Shown in pieces: positions 26,053-34,986 of a stretch of 64,000 nucleotides of DNA. The stretch's first letter is position 1. Every line of letters starts with the position of its first letter. The notes beneath the pieces are model-generated. The model was given only the letters and a program-made list of their open reading frames with translations. It did not search any database and was not told the origin of the DNA. Location of the stretch: positions 68,766 through 132,765 of the forward strand of contig CABUIY010000006.1 of assembly GCA_902491765.1 (NCBI GenBank). The letters are read 5' to 3'. The position numbers and the translations under genes were made by a program. The DNA is from an uncultured Collinsella sp. (GTDB lineage: Bacteria > Actinomycetota > Coriobacteriia > Coriobacteriales > Coriobacteriaceae).

Positions 26053-26326
26053 CTGCCTCTCCTTTCACGTATCGCCGGGCGCAATTCAAATATCGTAAAC
26101 GGTACCTTTTACTCGGTAAGCGGTTGTTTTTCCGTCTCCGTTTTCGATGGTCGCTATATTACGCTAAAGTGCCCGCAGTACAAGCGACAAATTCAAATTT
26201 CTGAAAAGTTTTTTCATTACTTTGTGAAGCGTGGTGCAAATACGCACCATTCCTGCGAAAATACGCTCGACTACTAGTTGATGGTTATAACGTCTGAAAC
26301 AATCTCGAAACGAAAGGCGCATTTTT
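26053..26326. other. AT-rich divergent promoter region of argG leader and HAD gene
   Basis: On the minus strand TTGTAC-N16-TAATAT, near 26155-26185, could be the argG promoter. TGAAAAGTTTTTTCA (26202-26216) loosely resembles an ARG box half-pair, and TGGTGC/GCACCA (26232-26249) is a small inverted repeat. A plus-strand frame covering 25909-26277 lacks a ribosome site and codon bias. Confidence 0.4.
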
Positions 26327-27154
26327 ATGCAAACTTACGAATCGGACGCCAACATCGGCAACATTAAGATTCTCGCCGTCGATATGGACAAGACGCTGCT
26401 GACCGACGAGCGTGTGCTGCCCCAGGGTCTTGATGAGCGCCTGGACAAGCTCGCCGACGCCGGCATCGTATTCTGCCCCGCCAGCGGACGTCCCGCCCCC
26501 AAGCTCGAGGAGATGTTCGAGGGCATCAAGAACCGCCTCGCCTTTTGTCCCGACAACGGAGCTTGCGTGATCTATCGCGGCAGCTATATCTATAAGAGCA
26601 ATATTGACGTGGAGCTGTATCAGCAGGTCTTGAGCCGTGCCTCGGAGGATCCTCGCGCTGTCCCCGTCCTGTGCTGCTTCGACGAGTTCTACGTGCTTGC
26701 CCGCGACCATCAATACCACGACGAGATCAGCGTCTACTACAACACAATCAACTACGTCGACAGCTTTGAGGGCATTGATTTCGAGTCCAACAAGATTTCG
26801 GTCTTCTTCCCCGGCTACGACGCCGAGCCCGCTTTCCGCGAGACCTATAGCCCCGAGTTCTCGGACAAGCTCTACGTCACCAACGCTGGGCGCGAGTGGA
26901 TCGACTTTATGAACCTGGGCGTCGACAAGGGCGCCGGCGTCGCTCACCTGTGCGAGCACCTGGGCATCGATATTGCCGACGCCGCCGCCGTGGGCGACAC
27001 CTACAACGACATCCCCATGCTGGAGCGCGTCGGTCACAGCTTTATCGTGGACAACGCCGAGGAGCACATGAACGCGCATGCCAAGTGGCGCATTCCGAGC
27101 AACAACGACGGGGGCGTACTGACGCTCATCGACGCCATCTTGGCGGCTCGTTAA
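26327..27154 (+). CDS. Cof-type HAD-IIB family hydrolase
   Basis: A 275-residue phosphatase of the Cof subfamily. Motif I is AVDMDKTLLT near residue 17, motif II PASGRP, motif III LGVDKGAGV and motif IV GDTYNDIPML, with a C2-type cap between. Relatives dephosphorylate sugar phosphates or flavin precursors; the substrate is unknown. GAAAGG lies nine bases before the ATG. It is divergent from argG and ends at a large palindrome. Confidence 0.92.
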   Translation: MQTYESDANIGNIKILAVDMDKTLLTDERVLPQGLDERLDKLADAGIVFCPASGRPAPKLEEMFEGIKNRLAFCPDNGACVIYRGSYIYKSNIDVELYQQVLSRASEDPRAVPVLCCFDEFYVLARDHQYHDEISVYYNTINYVDSFEGIDFESNKISVFFPGYDAEPAFRETYSPEFSDKLYVTNAGREWIDFMNLGVDKGAGVAHLCEHLGIDIADAAAVGDTYNDIPMLERVGHSFIVDNAEEHMNAHAKWRIPSNNDGGVLTLIDAILAAR

Positions 27155-27161
27155 ACTCGCC

Positions 27162-27287
27162 GCCATGCCCGGCGCCGGCCGTTTGATTTTTGCTCGGTCA
27201 GGTCCTGGGCTCGCTCGAAGAGCACATTTAGTGCTCTTCGGCTCGTGCGGAATCTACAAAAATCAAACGGTCGGCGCCGGGCATGGC
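27162..27287. repeat. 126-bp palindrome with nested hairpin
   Basis: Outer arms of 31 bp with a single mismatch begin GCCATGCCCGGCGCCG and end in GTTTGATTTTTG. Inside is a second stem CGAAGAGCAC/GTGCTCTTCG. It lies between a plus-strand HAD gene and polA on the minus strand. It could terminate both, but it is far longer than needed. Function unknown. Confidence 0.9.
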
Positions 27288-27356
27288 TACATATTCGTTC
27301 ATGTCGCCTAGATGGCGTCTTGAGTGTCTAGATACTTAGCTGAATATATTTGGATG

Positions 27357-27396
27357 AAGGGGCTCCTTGTTGGCAAGGAGCCCCCTTCTGGTTTTG
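27357..27396. terminator. Terminator between HAD gene and polA
   Basis: AAGGGGCTCCTTG/CAAGGAGCCCCCTT around TTGG; a short T-rich stretch (CTGGTTTTGG) follows on the plus strand. Probably serves polA, whose stop is about 30 bases away, or both directions. Confidence 0.65.
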
Positions 27397-27422
27397 GTTA
27401 CTTTGGGGTTGTTGGTGCGTCT

Positions 27423-30173
27423 TTATTTGGCGTCGGCCCAGGTTATGCCGGTGCTGGCTTCGGCGATCAACGGCACGCGGAGGTCTACTACGTGCTCCAT
27501 GACGTCGCGGACCATGGTGGTTAGGCGCTCGACTTCATCGACGGGGCACTCAAAGTCCAGTTCGTCGTGTACCTGCAAGATCATGTGGGCGGCAAAGCCT
27601 TCTTCTTCCAGGCGACGGCTTACGCGGGCCATCGCGATCTTGATGATGTCGGCGGCGGTTCCCTGCATGGGGTGGTTCATGGCCGTGCGCTCGCCAAAGC
27701 CGCGGAGTTGCGGGTTTTTGGCCTTGAGCTCGGGAATATGGCGTCTGCGGCCATACATGGTCTCGGCGTAGCCCGTCTGCTTGGCGCGCGCCACCACGTT
27801 GTCGAGGAACGTACGCACGCCCGGGTAGGCCTCGTAGTAGCGGTCGATCATGTCGCGCGCCTCGGCCATCGAGATATGCAGCGACTGCGACAGGCCGTAG
27901 GCCTGCTGGCCATACACGATGCCAAAGTTCACGGCCTTGGCGCGACTGCGCAGGTCGGGCGTTACCTCGGACACCGGCACACCAAACACGCGCGCCGCCG
28001 TCTCGGCATGGAAGTCCTCGCCCTCGTTAAAGGCGCGCACCAAGTGCTCGTCACCCGAGAGATGTGCCAGCAGACGCAGCTCGATCTGCGAGTAGTCCAC
28101 CGCCAAAAAGACGCTTCCCTCGCCTGCCGAAAACGCCGTCTTGACGGTACGCCCCAGCTCCGAGCGCGTCGGAATGTTTTGCAGATTAGGGTCGCTCGAA
28201 GACAGACGCCCCGTCGCGGTGATGGTCTGGTTGTACGTGGTGTGCACACGACCGTCACCGCGGCGCAGCGGGCCCAACGTGTCCAGATAGGTTGACTTGA
28301 TCTTGGACTTCTCGCGCCAGTCTAAGATCAAACGAACAATCTCGTGGTCACGGGCAAGATCACTCAGTACCTTGGCATTGGTCGAATAGTAACCGCGCTT
28401 AGTCTTCTTGAGGCCCTTGGTCGGAAGCCCCATCACATCAAAGAGCACGTGCGACAGCTGCATGGGACTGCCAATATTAAAGGTCTCGTCACCCGCCAGG
28501 TCGCGAATACTGCGCTCAACCTCGGTAATCTGGGTCGCCAGACCCTCGGACAGACTGTGCAGACGGTCGGGGTCCACGAGCATGCCCGCGCGCTCCATCT
28601 TGGCAAGTACCGGAACGAGCGGCATCTCGATGCCATCGAACACGTTGGCGGCATTCTCACGGGCCATGCGGTCGCGCAGCGGTGCGACCAGCGCCAGCGT
28701 CAAGGCCGCCGTGCGAGCGGCGGGCGCCGGAGCGTCCTCACCGGCACCCTCTGCGCCGCGCGCCGCAGGCAGCGCCATCTGCAGATACGTATCGGCAAGA
28801 TATGCCTCATCGAACTCGGAGCGATCGGAATCCAGCAGATAGGCAGCGACCACGGTATCGAAGATACGCGTGGAATCGGTAGCGAGCGGATCCATGAGCT
28901 CGGGCTCAGAAGAATCGACGGGCGAAAGCTCGTGCAACAGCGCCTTCATATCCGGGCTCGCCACGCGACCCTCCATAAACAGACGCGCGAGCACGCCGGC
29001 AATCACGCCGTGAACGAAGTTGAAGCCCTCAACCTCAGCCGCCGCACAGCTGTCGCCCTCCTCGAGCGCGAACAGGCCCTTGGACGTCGCCAACCACAGC
29101 GTGCGCGTCAGTCCAAAGAGCGCGCCCTCTTCCTTGTCGTCGTCCACCACGGCGGCGACCCACTCGCCGGCATCAATCGCGCGGGAGACCTCAGCCGCAA
29201 CGGCACCAAGCGCGTCGGCATCGCCGGCGGCTGCGCGAACCATAGCAGGTATCTCAACCACACTGGAGGCAGCAGCAGCCCCGCCCTCGCCGCCGATCAG
29301 CGCCAAGAAACGGTTCTGCATGGCGGTGATACCAAGCGTGCCCAGCGCCGCGGAAACCTCATCGGCAGAAAACGCCGGGAAGGACGTCGCCTCAAAGTCG
29401 AGCTCGACGGGCGCATCGGTGCGAATTGTCGCAACCTTGCGGCTCAGTAGTGCGTCATCGATGTGTGCACGCAGGTTCTCGCCCATCTTGCCCTTGACCT
29501 CGTCGGCATGCGCGATGACTTCGTCCAGGCTACCGTACTTCGCAATGAGCGCACTCGCCTTTTTGGGACCGATGCCCGGTACACCGGGGATGTTGTCGGA
29601 CGTATCGCCCTTTAGACCGTAAAAATCGGGCACGAGCGCCGGCGTAATGCCGTGATACAGGTCGTCCACGCTCTCGGGCGTCATGATCGCCACGTCAGAC
29701 AGGCCCTTGCGGGTCGAGACCACGTTGACGTGCTCGGTCACGAGTTGATACATGTCGCGGTCGCCGGTCACCAGTAGCATGTCGCAGCCGGCCTGCTCGC
29801 CCAGGCGCGCCATGGTTCCCAGGATATCGTCGCCTTCCCAGCCCTCGGACTGCAGAATCGGCACGTTGAGCGCGGTGAGCAGCTCCTTAATCATAGGGAA
29901 CTGCGCATGCAGATCGGGGTCCATGGGCGGGCGTTGCGCCTTATACTGCGGCAGCATCTCCATGCGCACGCGCGGCTTACCCTTGTCAAACGCCACGACC
30001 ACACCGTCGGGGTTAAAGGCATCAATCATCTTAAGAAACATGTTCAGAAAGCCAAAGATCGCGTTGGTGGGGCGACCGTCCGGCGCGTTCATGGTCGGCG
30101 GCACGGCGTGAAAGGCGCGGTGCATGAGCGAGTTGCCGTCGATAACGGCAAAAGTGCGGCGCTTGTCAGACAT
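27423..30173 (-). CDS. polA: DNA polymerase I
   Basis: A 916-residue repair and Okazaki-fragment polymerase. The N-terminal 5'-3' exonuclease (AVIDGNSLMHRAFHA near the start, then VTGDRDMYQLV) and the C-terminal family-A polymerase (VDYSQIELRLLAHLSGD and QVHDELDFE) are intact. The central domain lacks the Asp-x-Glu exonuclease motif, so proofreading is probably absent, as in many Gram-positive Pol I. The ATG at 30173, before SDKRRTFAVIDG, has GAGG at eight bases; an earlier in-frame start adds 13 residues. Confidence 0.96.
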   Translation of the reverse strand: MSDKRRTFAVIDGNSLMHRAFHAVPPTMNAPDGRPTNAIFGFLNMFLKMIDAFNPDGVVVAFDKGKPRVRMEMLPQYKAQRPPMDPDLHAQFPMIKELLTALNVPILQSEGWEGDDILGTMARLGEQAGCDMLLVTGDRDMYQLVTEHVNVVSTRKGLSDVAIMTPESVDDLYHGITPALVPDFYGLKGDTSDNIPGVPGIGPKKASALIAKYGSLDEVIAHADEVKGKMGENLRAHIDDALLSRKVATIRTDAPVELDFEATSFPAFSADEVSAALGTLGITAMQNRFLALIGGEGGAAAASSVVEIPAMVRAAAGDADALGAVAAEVSRAIDAGEWVAAVVDDDKEEGALFGLTRTLWLATSKGLFALEEGDSCAAAEVEGFNFVHGVIAGVLARLFMEGRVASPDMKALLHELSPVDSSEPELMDPLATDSTRIFDTVVAAYLLDSDRSEFDEAYLADTYLQMALPAARGAEGAGEDAPAPAARTAALTLALVAPLRDRMARENAANVFDGIEMPLVPVLAKMERAGMLVDPDRLHSLSEGLATQITEVERSIRDLAGDETFNIGSPMQLSHVLFDVMGLPTKGLKKTKRGYYSTNAKVLSDLARDHEIVRLILDWREKSKIKSTYLDTLGPLRRGDGRVHTTYNQTITATGRLSSSDPNLQNIPTRSELGRTVKTAFSAGEGSVFLAVDYSQIELRLLAHLSGDEHLVRAFNEGEDFHAETAARVFGVPVSEVTPDLRSRAKAVNFGIVYGQQAYGLSQSLHISMAEARDMIDRYYEAYPGVRTFLDNVVARAKQTGYAETMYGRRRHIPELKAKNPQLRGFGERTAMNHPMQGTAADIIKIAMARVSRRLEEEGFAAHMILQVHDELDFECPVDEVERLTTMVRDVMEHVVDLRVPLIAEASTGITWADAK

Positions 30174-30339
30174 ATTAAATACCTCGCTTTGGGCTGGGCA
30201 CGGTTTGCTCACTCCAGTTTACACGCTCCCCGCCCCGCGGCCACCTCACATCAAGCTCCCCCGCCACCGTGAGCCCGCGCGTGATACGATGGCTCACGGT
30301 ACATCAACCAGCACGATCGATCCGAAAGGAGCCTGCGTC

Positions 30340-31737
30340 ATGGAGCGTCCCTGCGCATGGAAAAAGTACACGCCACAGCAAGTCGAGGAGCTCGAGGAGC
30401 TTTGCCGCGGCTATAAGCAGTTTTTGAGCGAGAACAAGACCGAGCGCCTGTGCGTCAAGACCGGCATCAAGATGGCCGAGGAGGCGGGATACGTCGACCT
30501 GGAGACCGTGATCGCCGAAGGCCGCGAGCTCAAGGCAGGCGACAAGGTGTACGCCGCCAATCACGGCAAGGACCTCATGCTCGTCAACCTGGGCAACGCC
30601 CCGCTCGAGCAGGGCTTTAACATCCTGGGCGCCCACGTGGACTCGCCGCGCCTAGACCTTAAGCAGAACCCCGCCTTCGAGGCCGGCGACATGGCCTACC
30701 TCGACACGCACTACTACGGTGGCGTCAAGAGCTACCACTGGGTGGCCTCCCCGCTCGCACTCGTGGGCGTCATCTGCAAAAAGGACGGTACCACCGTCGA
30801 CATCAATATCGGCGACAAGGCGGACGACCCGGTCTTTACCATCTCCGACCTGCTGATCCACCTCTCGAGCGAGCAGATGTCCAAACCTGCCAAGGACGCC
30901 GTCGATGCCGAGATTCTCGACGTGATCGTGGGCGGCCGCCCCGTCAAGTTTGACGAGGACGACAAGGACGCCCCCAAGGAGCCCGTCAAGCAGATGTTCC
31001 TGGATATCCTCAAGGAGCAGTACGACGTCGAGGAGGAGGACTTCCTCTCCGCCGAGATCGAGGTCGTGCCCGCCGGCCCCGCCCGCGACATGGGCCTCGA
31101 CCGCTCCATGATTCTGGGCTATGGCCATGACGACCGCGTCTGTGCCTACCCCTCCATGCTCGCCCAGATCAACGTCACCAACGTGGAGCGCACGAGCATC
31201 ACGCTCATCGTCGACAAGGAGGAGATCGGTTCCGTGGGTGCCACCGGCATGACGAGTCGCTTCTTCGAGAACACCGTCGCCGAGATCATGATGCTCGCCG
31301 GCGAGGACAGCCCGCTGGCTCTGCGCCGCGCGCTCGCCCGCAGCCGTATGCTCTCCTCCGACGTGTCCGCCGGCTTCGACCCGGGCTATGCCGGCAAGTT
31401 CGAGACCAAGAACGCCGCCTTCATGGGTCGCGGCCTGTGCTTTAACAAGTACACGGGCAGCCGCGGCAAGGGCGGCTCTAACGACGCCGACGCCGAGTAT
31501 GTGGCCCTCGTCCGCGACATCATGGACGAGGCCGGCGTGGACTTCCAGACCTGCGAGCTCGGCCGCGTCAACGCTGGTGGCGGCGGCACCATCGCCTACA
31601 TCATGGCCAAGTACGGCATGAACGTCATCGACTCCGGCGTTGCCGTCCTGTCCATGCACGCCCTGTGGGAGGTCGCCAACAAGGCCGACATCTACGAGGC
31701 ATATCGCGGTTACAAGGCCTTCATCGAGCGAGCCTAA
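30340..31737 (+). CDS. M18-family aminopeptidase
   Basis: A 465-residue zinc aminopeptidase of family M18. The metal-binding stretches GAHVDSPRLDLK and DKEEIGSVGATGM, and the C-terminal ALWEVANKADIYEAY, are conserved. Family members remove N-terminal residues, often acidic or neutral, from peptides in the cytoplasm and form dodecamers. The ATG follows GAAAGGAG at eight bases. It is followed by a palindrome with a T-run that probably ends its transcript. Confidence 0.93.
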   Translation: MERPCAWKKYTPQQVEELEELCRGYKQFLSENKTERLCVKTGIKMAEEAGYVDLETVIAEGRELKAGDKVYAANHGKDLMLVNLGNAPLEQGFNILGAHVDSPRLDLKQNPAFEAGDMAYLDTHYYGGVKSYHWVASPLALVGVICKKDGTTVDINIGDKADDPVFTISDLLIHLSSEQMSKPAKDAVDAEILDVIVGGRPVKFDEDDKDAPKEPVKQMFLDILKEQYDVEEEDFLSAEIEVVPAGPARDMGLDRSMILGYGHDDRVCAYPSMLAQINVTNVERTSITLIVDKEEIGSVGATGMTSRFFENTVAEIMMLAGEDSPLALRRALARSRMLSSDVSAGFDPGYAGKFETKNAAFMGRGLCFNKYTGSRGKGGSNDADAEYVALVRDIMDEAGVDFQTCELGRVNAGGGGTIAYIMAKYGMNVIDSGVAVLSMHALWEVANKADIYEAYRGYKAFIERA

Positions 31738-31750
31738 CCAACCCTTCATC

Positions 31751-31818
31751 AGTTGCGGTGAAATACGGACTAAACTGGCCCATAAACGGCCAAAACAGAC
31801 CGTATTCCACCGCAACTT
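31751..31818. repeat. Long palindrome, copy 3 of the TTGCGGTG-end family
   Basis: Arms AGTTGCGGTGAAATACGG and its near-perfect partner, with an inner TGGCC/GGCCA stem. Here the right arm runs into TTTTTT, so this copy can also act as the terminator of the aminopeptidase gene. Confidence 0.88.
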
Positions 31819-31837
31819 TTTTGGCAGAGGAGAGTCC

Positions 31838-32647
31838 ATGCTGCAGGTCATCATTTCGCCCGCCAAGCAGATGCGCGCGGCCCAAGATGCTTTTGAAGTC
31901 CTGGGCATCCCACCCTTTGTGCGCGAGACGGCTCGCCTCCACCGCGCACTGCTAGATATCGAGCGGAATGAAGGCAGCGGCGGCCTGCAGGCGCTGTGGA
32001 ACGTGAGCGACAAACTGCTGGGACCTTGCCTCAACACACTGCATGAGTTCGGGCCCATCCTGAAAAGCGGCGATCTCGACAATCCCGCACTCGCCCGTCA
32101 CCTCTCCCCTGCCGTCATGTCCTATCACGGCATTCAATACCAGAGCATGGCACCCGAGGTGATGGATTCCGCGCAGCTTGCATGGCTGCAAGACCATCTG
32201 TGGATCCTCTCCGGCCTCTACGGGTGCGTTCGTCCCTTTCATGCCGTCGAACCGTATCGGCTGGAGATGGGCGCGAAGCTTGTCGTCGACGGTGCCCGAG
32301 ACCTCTACGCATTTTGGAGCGATAAGCTCGCGCGGGCTATCGCCCCGGCAGGCTCAAACACCACGATCGTCAACCTCGCCAGCGTAGAGTATGCCAAAGC
32401 CGTTCTGCCCCACCTCGCGGGCGACGCCACAGCCGTCACATGCCTCTTTGGCGAGGGCATCCGCAACGGGAAGCCCATCCAACAGTCGACCGCCAGCAAA
32501 AAGGCGCGCGGCTCCATGGTGCGGTGGATGGCAGAAAACAAGCTCGAGGATGCAAGCGAACTTACCGCCTTCAACATCGGCTATCGCCACGTCCCCGAGC
32601 TCTCATACCTAGGCACCCTCATGTTCATCAACGAACAGATGCTCTAG
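31838..32647 (+). CDS. yaaA: Peroxide stress protein YaaA
   Basis: A 269-residue protein of the YaaA/DUF328 family, which binds DNA and limits free iron during peroxide stress in E. coli. The N-terminal IISPAKQMR, the central YHGIQYQSM and the C-terminal FNIGYRHV match the family. The ATG at 31838 has GAGGAG six to seven bases upstream; upstream in-frame codons cross the palindrome. Flanked on both sides by copies of the TTGCGGTG palindrome. Confidence 0.9.
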   Translation: MLQVIISPAKQMRAAQDAFEVLGIPPFVRETARLHRALLDIERNEGSGGLQALWNVSDKLLGPCLNTLHEFGPILKSGDLDNPALARHLSPAVMSYHGIQYQSMAPEVMDSAQLAWLQDHLWILSGLYGCVRPFHAVEPYRLEMGAKLVVDGARDLYAFWSDKLARAIAPAGSNTTIVNLASVEYAKAVLPHLAGDATAVTCLFGEGIRNGKPIQQSTASKKARGSMVRWMAENKLEDASELTAFNIGYRHVPELSYLGTLMFINEQML

Positions 32648-32690
32648 AGCCGGCACCCAACACTGACCCGCTCAGTCTTCTCTATATAAC

Positions 32691-32751
32691 TTGCGGTGGA
32701 ATAATTCCTATTTGAGCCTTTTTCGCACAATCGGGAACTATTCCACCGCAA
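32691..32751. repeat. Long palindrome, copy 4 of the TTGCGGTG-end family
   Basis: Arms TTGCGGTGGAATAATTCC and GGAACTATTCCACCGCAA (one mismatch) around a 25-base loop, between convergent genes; TTTT follows the right arm. Confidence 0.86.
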
Positions 32752-32781
32752 CTTTTATGAATTGGCTGCTAGGCTCGACAC

Positions 32782-33303
32782 CTATTCTGCTAGACCGTCG
32801 GCCTTTGCAATCCCGTTTGTCGAACCGTCCTGATAGACAATCTTGACGTGCTCGACCTCGGACACCGCAACACCCGACGGGGGCTCCAGGCGCCATTCCG
32901 TCAGCGCGATATCCATCGTCGTGGGCACATCCCCTTGATCTTTGAGCTTCACCGTCAGCGTTTTGAGCGCCGCGTCAAACGTCACGCGTTCGATTTCTTC
33001 GCCTGGAATGGACCCACCACTCAGCTGCAACTGCACAAACTCATCGCGCGGGTACCAATAATCGCCCGGAATGGCGAGCGTATTGGCATTACCGCCAGTA
33101 CTCCTCACCGCCATAATCGCTAGGCTATCATCGGCCTCAAACTCCCAGGCAGCGCCGCCGCGACCGCCAAACGTCCAAATACAAAAGGCAATCACCAGCA
33201 CGGCAAGCACCGCAAAGCCAATCGCGACCAACCCATGGTGCGCACGGCCCTCCTCGGCCGATATGTCCCATTGCGTCTCTCGATATAGATGCTTGTCTTC
33301 CAT
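32782..33303 (-). CDS. Hypothetical single-pass membrane protein
   Basis: A 173-residue protein with a short polar N-terminus, one strong membrane helix (about residues 25-45, VAIGFAVLAVLVIAFCIWTF) and an outward domain of about 125 residues with many beta-type alternations and a GDYWYPRDEF segment. No family recognised. The start follows GGAGG at five bases. It is divergent from thiC, with the TPP riboswitch in between. Confidence 0.8.
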   Translation of the reverse strand: MEDKHLYRETQWDISAEEGRAHHGLVAIGFAVLAVLVIAFCIWTFGGRGGAAWEFEADDSLAIMAVRSTGGNANTLAIPGDYWYPRDEFVQLQLSGGSIPGEEIERVTFDAALKTLTVKLKDQGDVPTTMDIALTEWRLEPPSGVAVSEVEHVKIVYQDGSTNGIAKADGLAE

Positions 33304-33373
33304 GTACGCCTCCCCACAGGCACGTTCGTTAGGCCAATCGTACCCATTCAGGCTATACTTGAGCCCACTACAT

Positions 33374-33464
33374 AAACGGGGAGCTTGCAGGACAGGACGG
33401 CAGGCTGAGATTGGGCGCGCCCGCCCTGACCCGCAAACCTGATATGGGTAATGCCAACGAAGGG
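33374..33464 (+). promoter_or_regulatory. TPP riboswitch (THI element)
   Basis: Conserved parts in order: ACGGGGAGCTT, GGCTGAGATTGG, then GACCC and AACCTGATATGGGTAATGCC, finishing CAACGAAGGGA just before the thiC ribosome site. TPP binding would hide the site and lower thiC translation. The ribosome site AGGGAG follows directly. Confidence 0.95.
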
Positions 33465-33474
33465 AGCCGTGTCA

Positions 33475-34809
33475 ATGAGCACACAGACCGAGTCCAAGCT
33501 TGTCACGCAAATCGACTTCGCCCGCGCCGGACAGATCACGCCGCAGATGAAGGAAGTCGCCGAGCGCGAGCATCGCGACCCCGAGTACATCCGCGAGCGC
33601 GTGGCCGACGGCCGCATCGCCATTCCCGCCAACATCGTGCACATCAAAAAGGGCATGCGCGCCTTTGGTGTCGGCGAGGGCCTGTCCACCAAGGTCAACG
33701 TGAACTTGGGCATCTCGGGCGACAAGGCCGATGCCGCCGAGGAATGGAAGAAGGTCAAGATCGCTGAGGACTTTGGCGCCGACGCCATCATGGACCTCTC
33801 CAACTCGGGCAAGACGCGCCAGTTCCGCCAGCAGCTCATCGACGAGACGCCGCTCATGGTAGGCACCGTCCCCATGTACGACGCCATCGGTTACATGGAG
33901 AAGCCGCTGGTCAAGCTCACCAAGGACGACCTGTTCGAGGTCGTGCGCGCGCACGCCGAGGACGGCGTGGACTTTATGACCATTCACTGCGGCATCAACA
34001 AGTCGGTCACCAAGACCTTTAAGGAGACCGGCCGCCTGATGAACATCGTGAGCCGCGGTGGCTCGCTGCTGTTTGGCTGGATGGAGGTCACCGGCAACGA
34101 AAATCCGTTCTACGAGTTCTACGATGAGTTGCTCGAGATTTGCCACGAGTACGACGTGACCATCTCGCTCGGCGACTCCTGCCGCCCGGGTTGTCTCTAC
34201 GATTCCAACGACGCCACCGAGACTGCCGAGATGATCGAGCTGGGCAAGCTGTGCAAGCGCGCCTGGGCCGCCGGCGTCCAGGTCATGGTCGAGGGGCCGG
34301 GCCACATGGCGCTCGACGAGATCGCCGCCAACATGAAGCTGCAGAAGCGCCTGTGCCACAACGCCCCGTTCTATGTGCTGGGGCCGCTGGTGACCGATAT
34401 CGGTGTGGGCTACGACCACATCACCGCCGCCATCGGTGGCGCCATCTCCGCGAGCTCCGGCGCCGACTTCCTGTGCTACGTGACACCGGCCGAGCACCTG
34501 TGCCTGCCCAACGCCCAGGACGTGCTCGATGGCCTCATGGCCACTAAGATAGCCGCGCACGCCGCCGATATCGCCAAGAAGGTACCGCACGCCCGCGACA
34601 TGGACGACAAGATGGGCCAGGCACGCCGCAAGCTCGACTGGGATGCCATGTGGGAGTGCGCGCTCGACCCGATCACCGGTAAGAAGCGCTACGAGGAATC
34701 CCCCGCCGCCACTGAGGGCACCTGCACCATGTGCGGCAAGATGTGCGCCGTCCGCACCGTTAACAAGGTGTTCGAGGGCACGACGATCGACCTCGGCATG
34801 GAGGATTAA
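33475..34809 (+). CDS. thiC: Phosphomethylpyrimidine synthase ThiC
   Basis: A 444-residue radical-SAM enzyme that turns AIR into HMP phosphate for thiamine. The C-terminal CTMCGKMCAV holds the CxxCx4C cluster-binding cysteines of this family, and IHCGINKSV, GDSCRPGC and VEGPGHMALDE are conserved. The ATG at 33475 follows AGGGAG at eight bases; an ATG eight codons earlier falls inside the riboswitch. Regulated by the TPP riboswitch. Confidence 0.97.
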   Translation: MSTQTESKLVTQIDFARAGQITPQMKEVAEREHRDPEYIRERVADGRIAIPANIVHIKKGMRAFGVGEGLSTKVNVNLGISGDKADAAEEWKKVKIAEDFGADAIMDLSNSGKTRQFRQQLIDETPLMVGTVPMYDAIGYMEKPLVKLTKDDLFEVVRAHAEDGVDFMTIHCGINKSVTKTFKETGRLMNIVSRGGSLLFGWMEVTGNENPFYEFYDELLEICHEYDVTISLGDSCRPGCLYDSNDATETAEMIELGKLCKRAWAAGVQVMVEGPGHMALDEIAANMKLQKRLCHNAPFYVLGPLVTDIGVGYDHITAAIGGAISASSGADFLCYVTPAEHLCLPNAQDVLDGLMATKIAAHAADIAKKVPHARDMDDKMGQARRKLDWDAMWECALDPITGKKRYEESPAATEGTCTMCGKMCAVRTVNKVFEGTTIDLGMED

Positions 34810-34900
34810 CGCGTCTCCGGAGCCACAATCGGTAACAAGGTGTTCGTCAATTGTTGACGTGTGAACATTTGCTTGCGTTTGCGTAAAGATTGCACTACCC

Positions 34901-34941
34901 GCCCGGGTTCGACATACAGCCGGCCCGGGCAACTTTATAAT
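34901..34941 (+). promoter_or_regulatory. Hairpin and candidate promoter of thiD
   Basis: GCCCGGG/CCCGGGC (34901-34930) overlaps CATACA (34913-34918), 17 bases before TATAAT (34936-34941). A thiD transcript could start near 34948. A small inverted repeat CGTCAA/TTGACG lies upstream at 34845-34859. Confidence 0.45.
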
Positions 34942-34986
34942 GCAGGCAGAAGACCCATTTGAATCCGACCGAACAAGGGAGCGAAC

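Noticed and set aside
25909..26277. A 122-codon plus-strand frame in the argG leader
   Set aside because: No ribosome site, no codon bias, AT-rich; the minus-strand leader peptide explains the region better.
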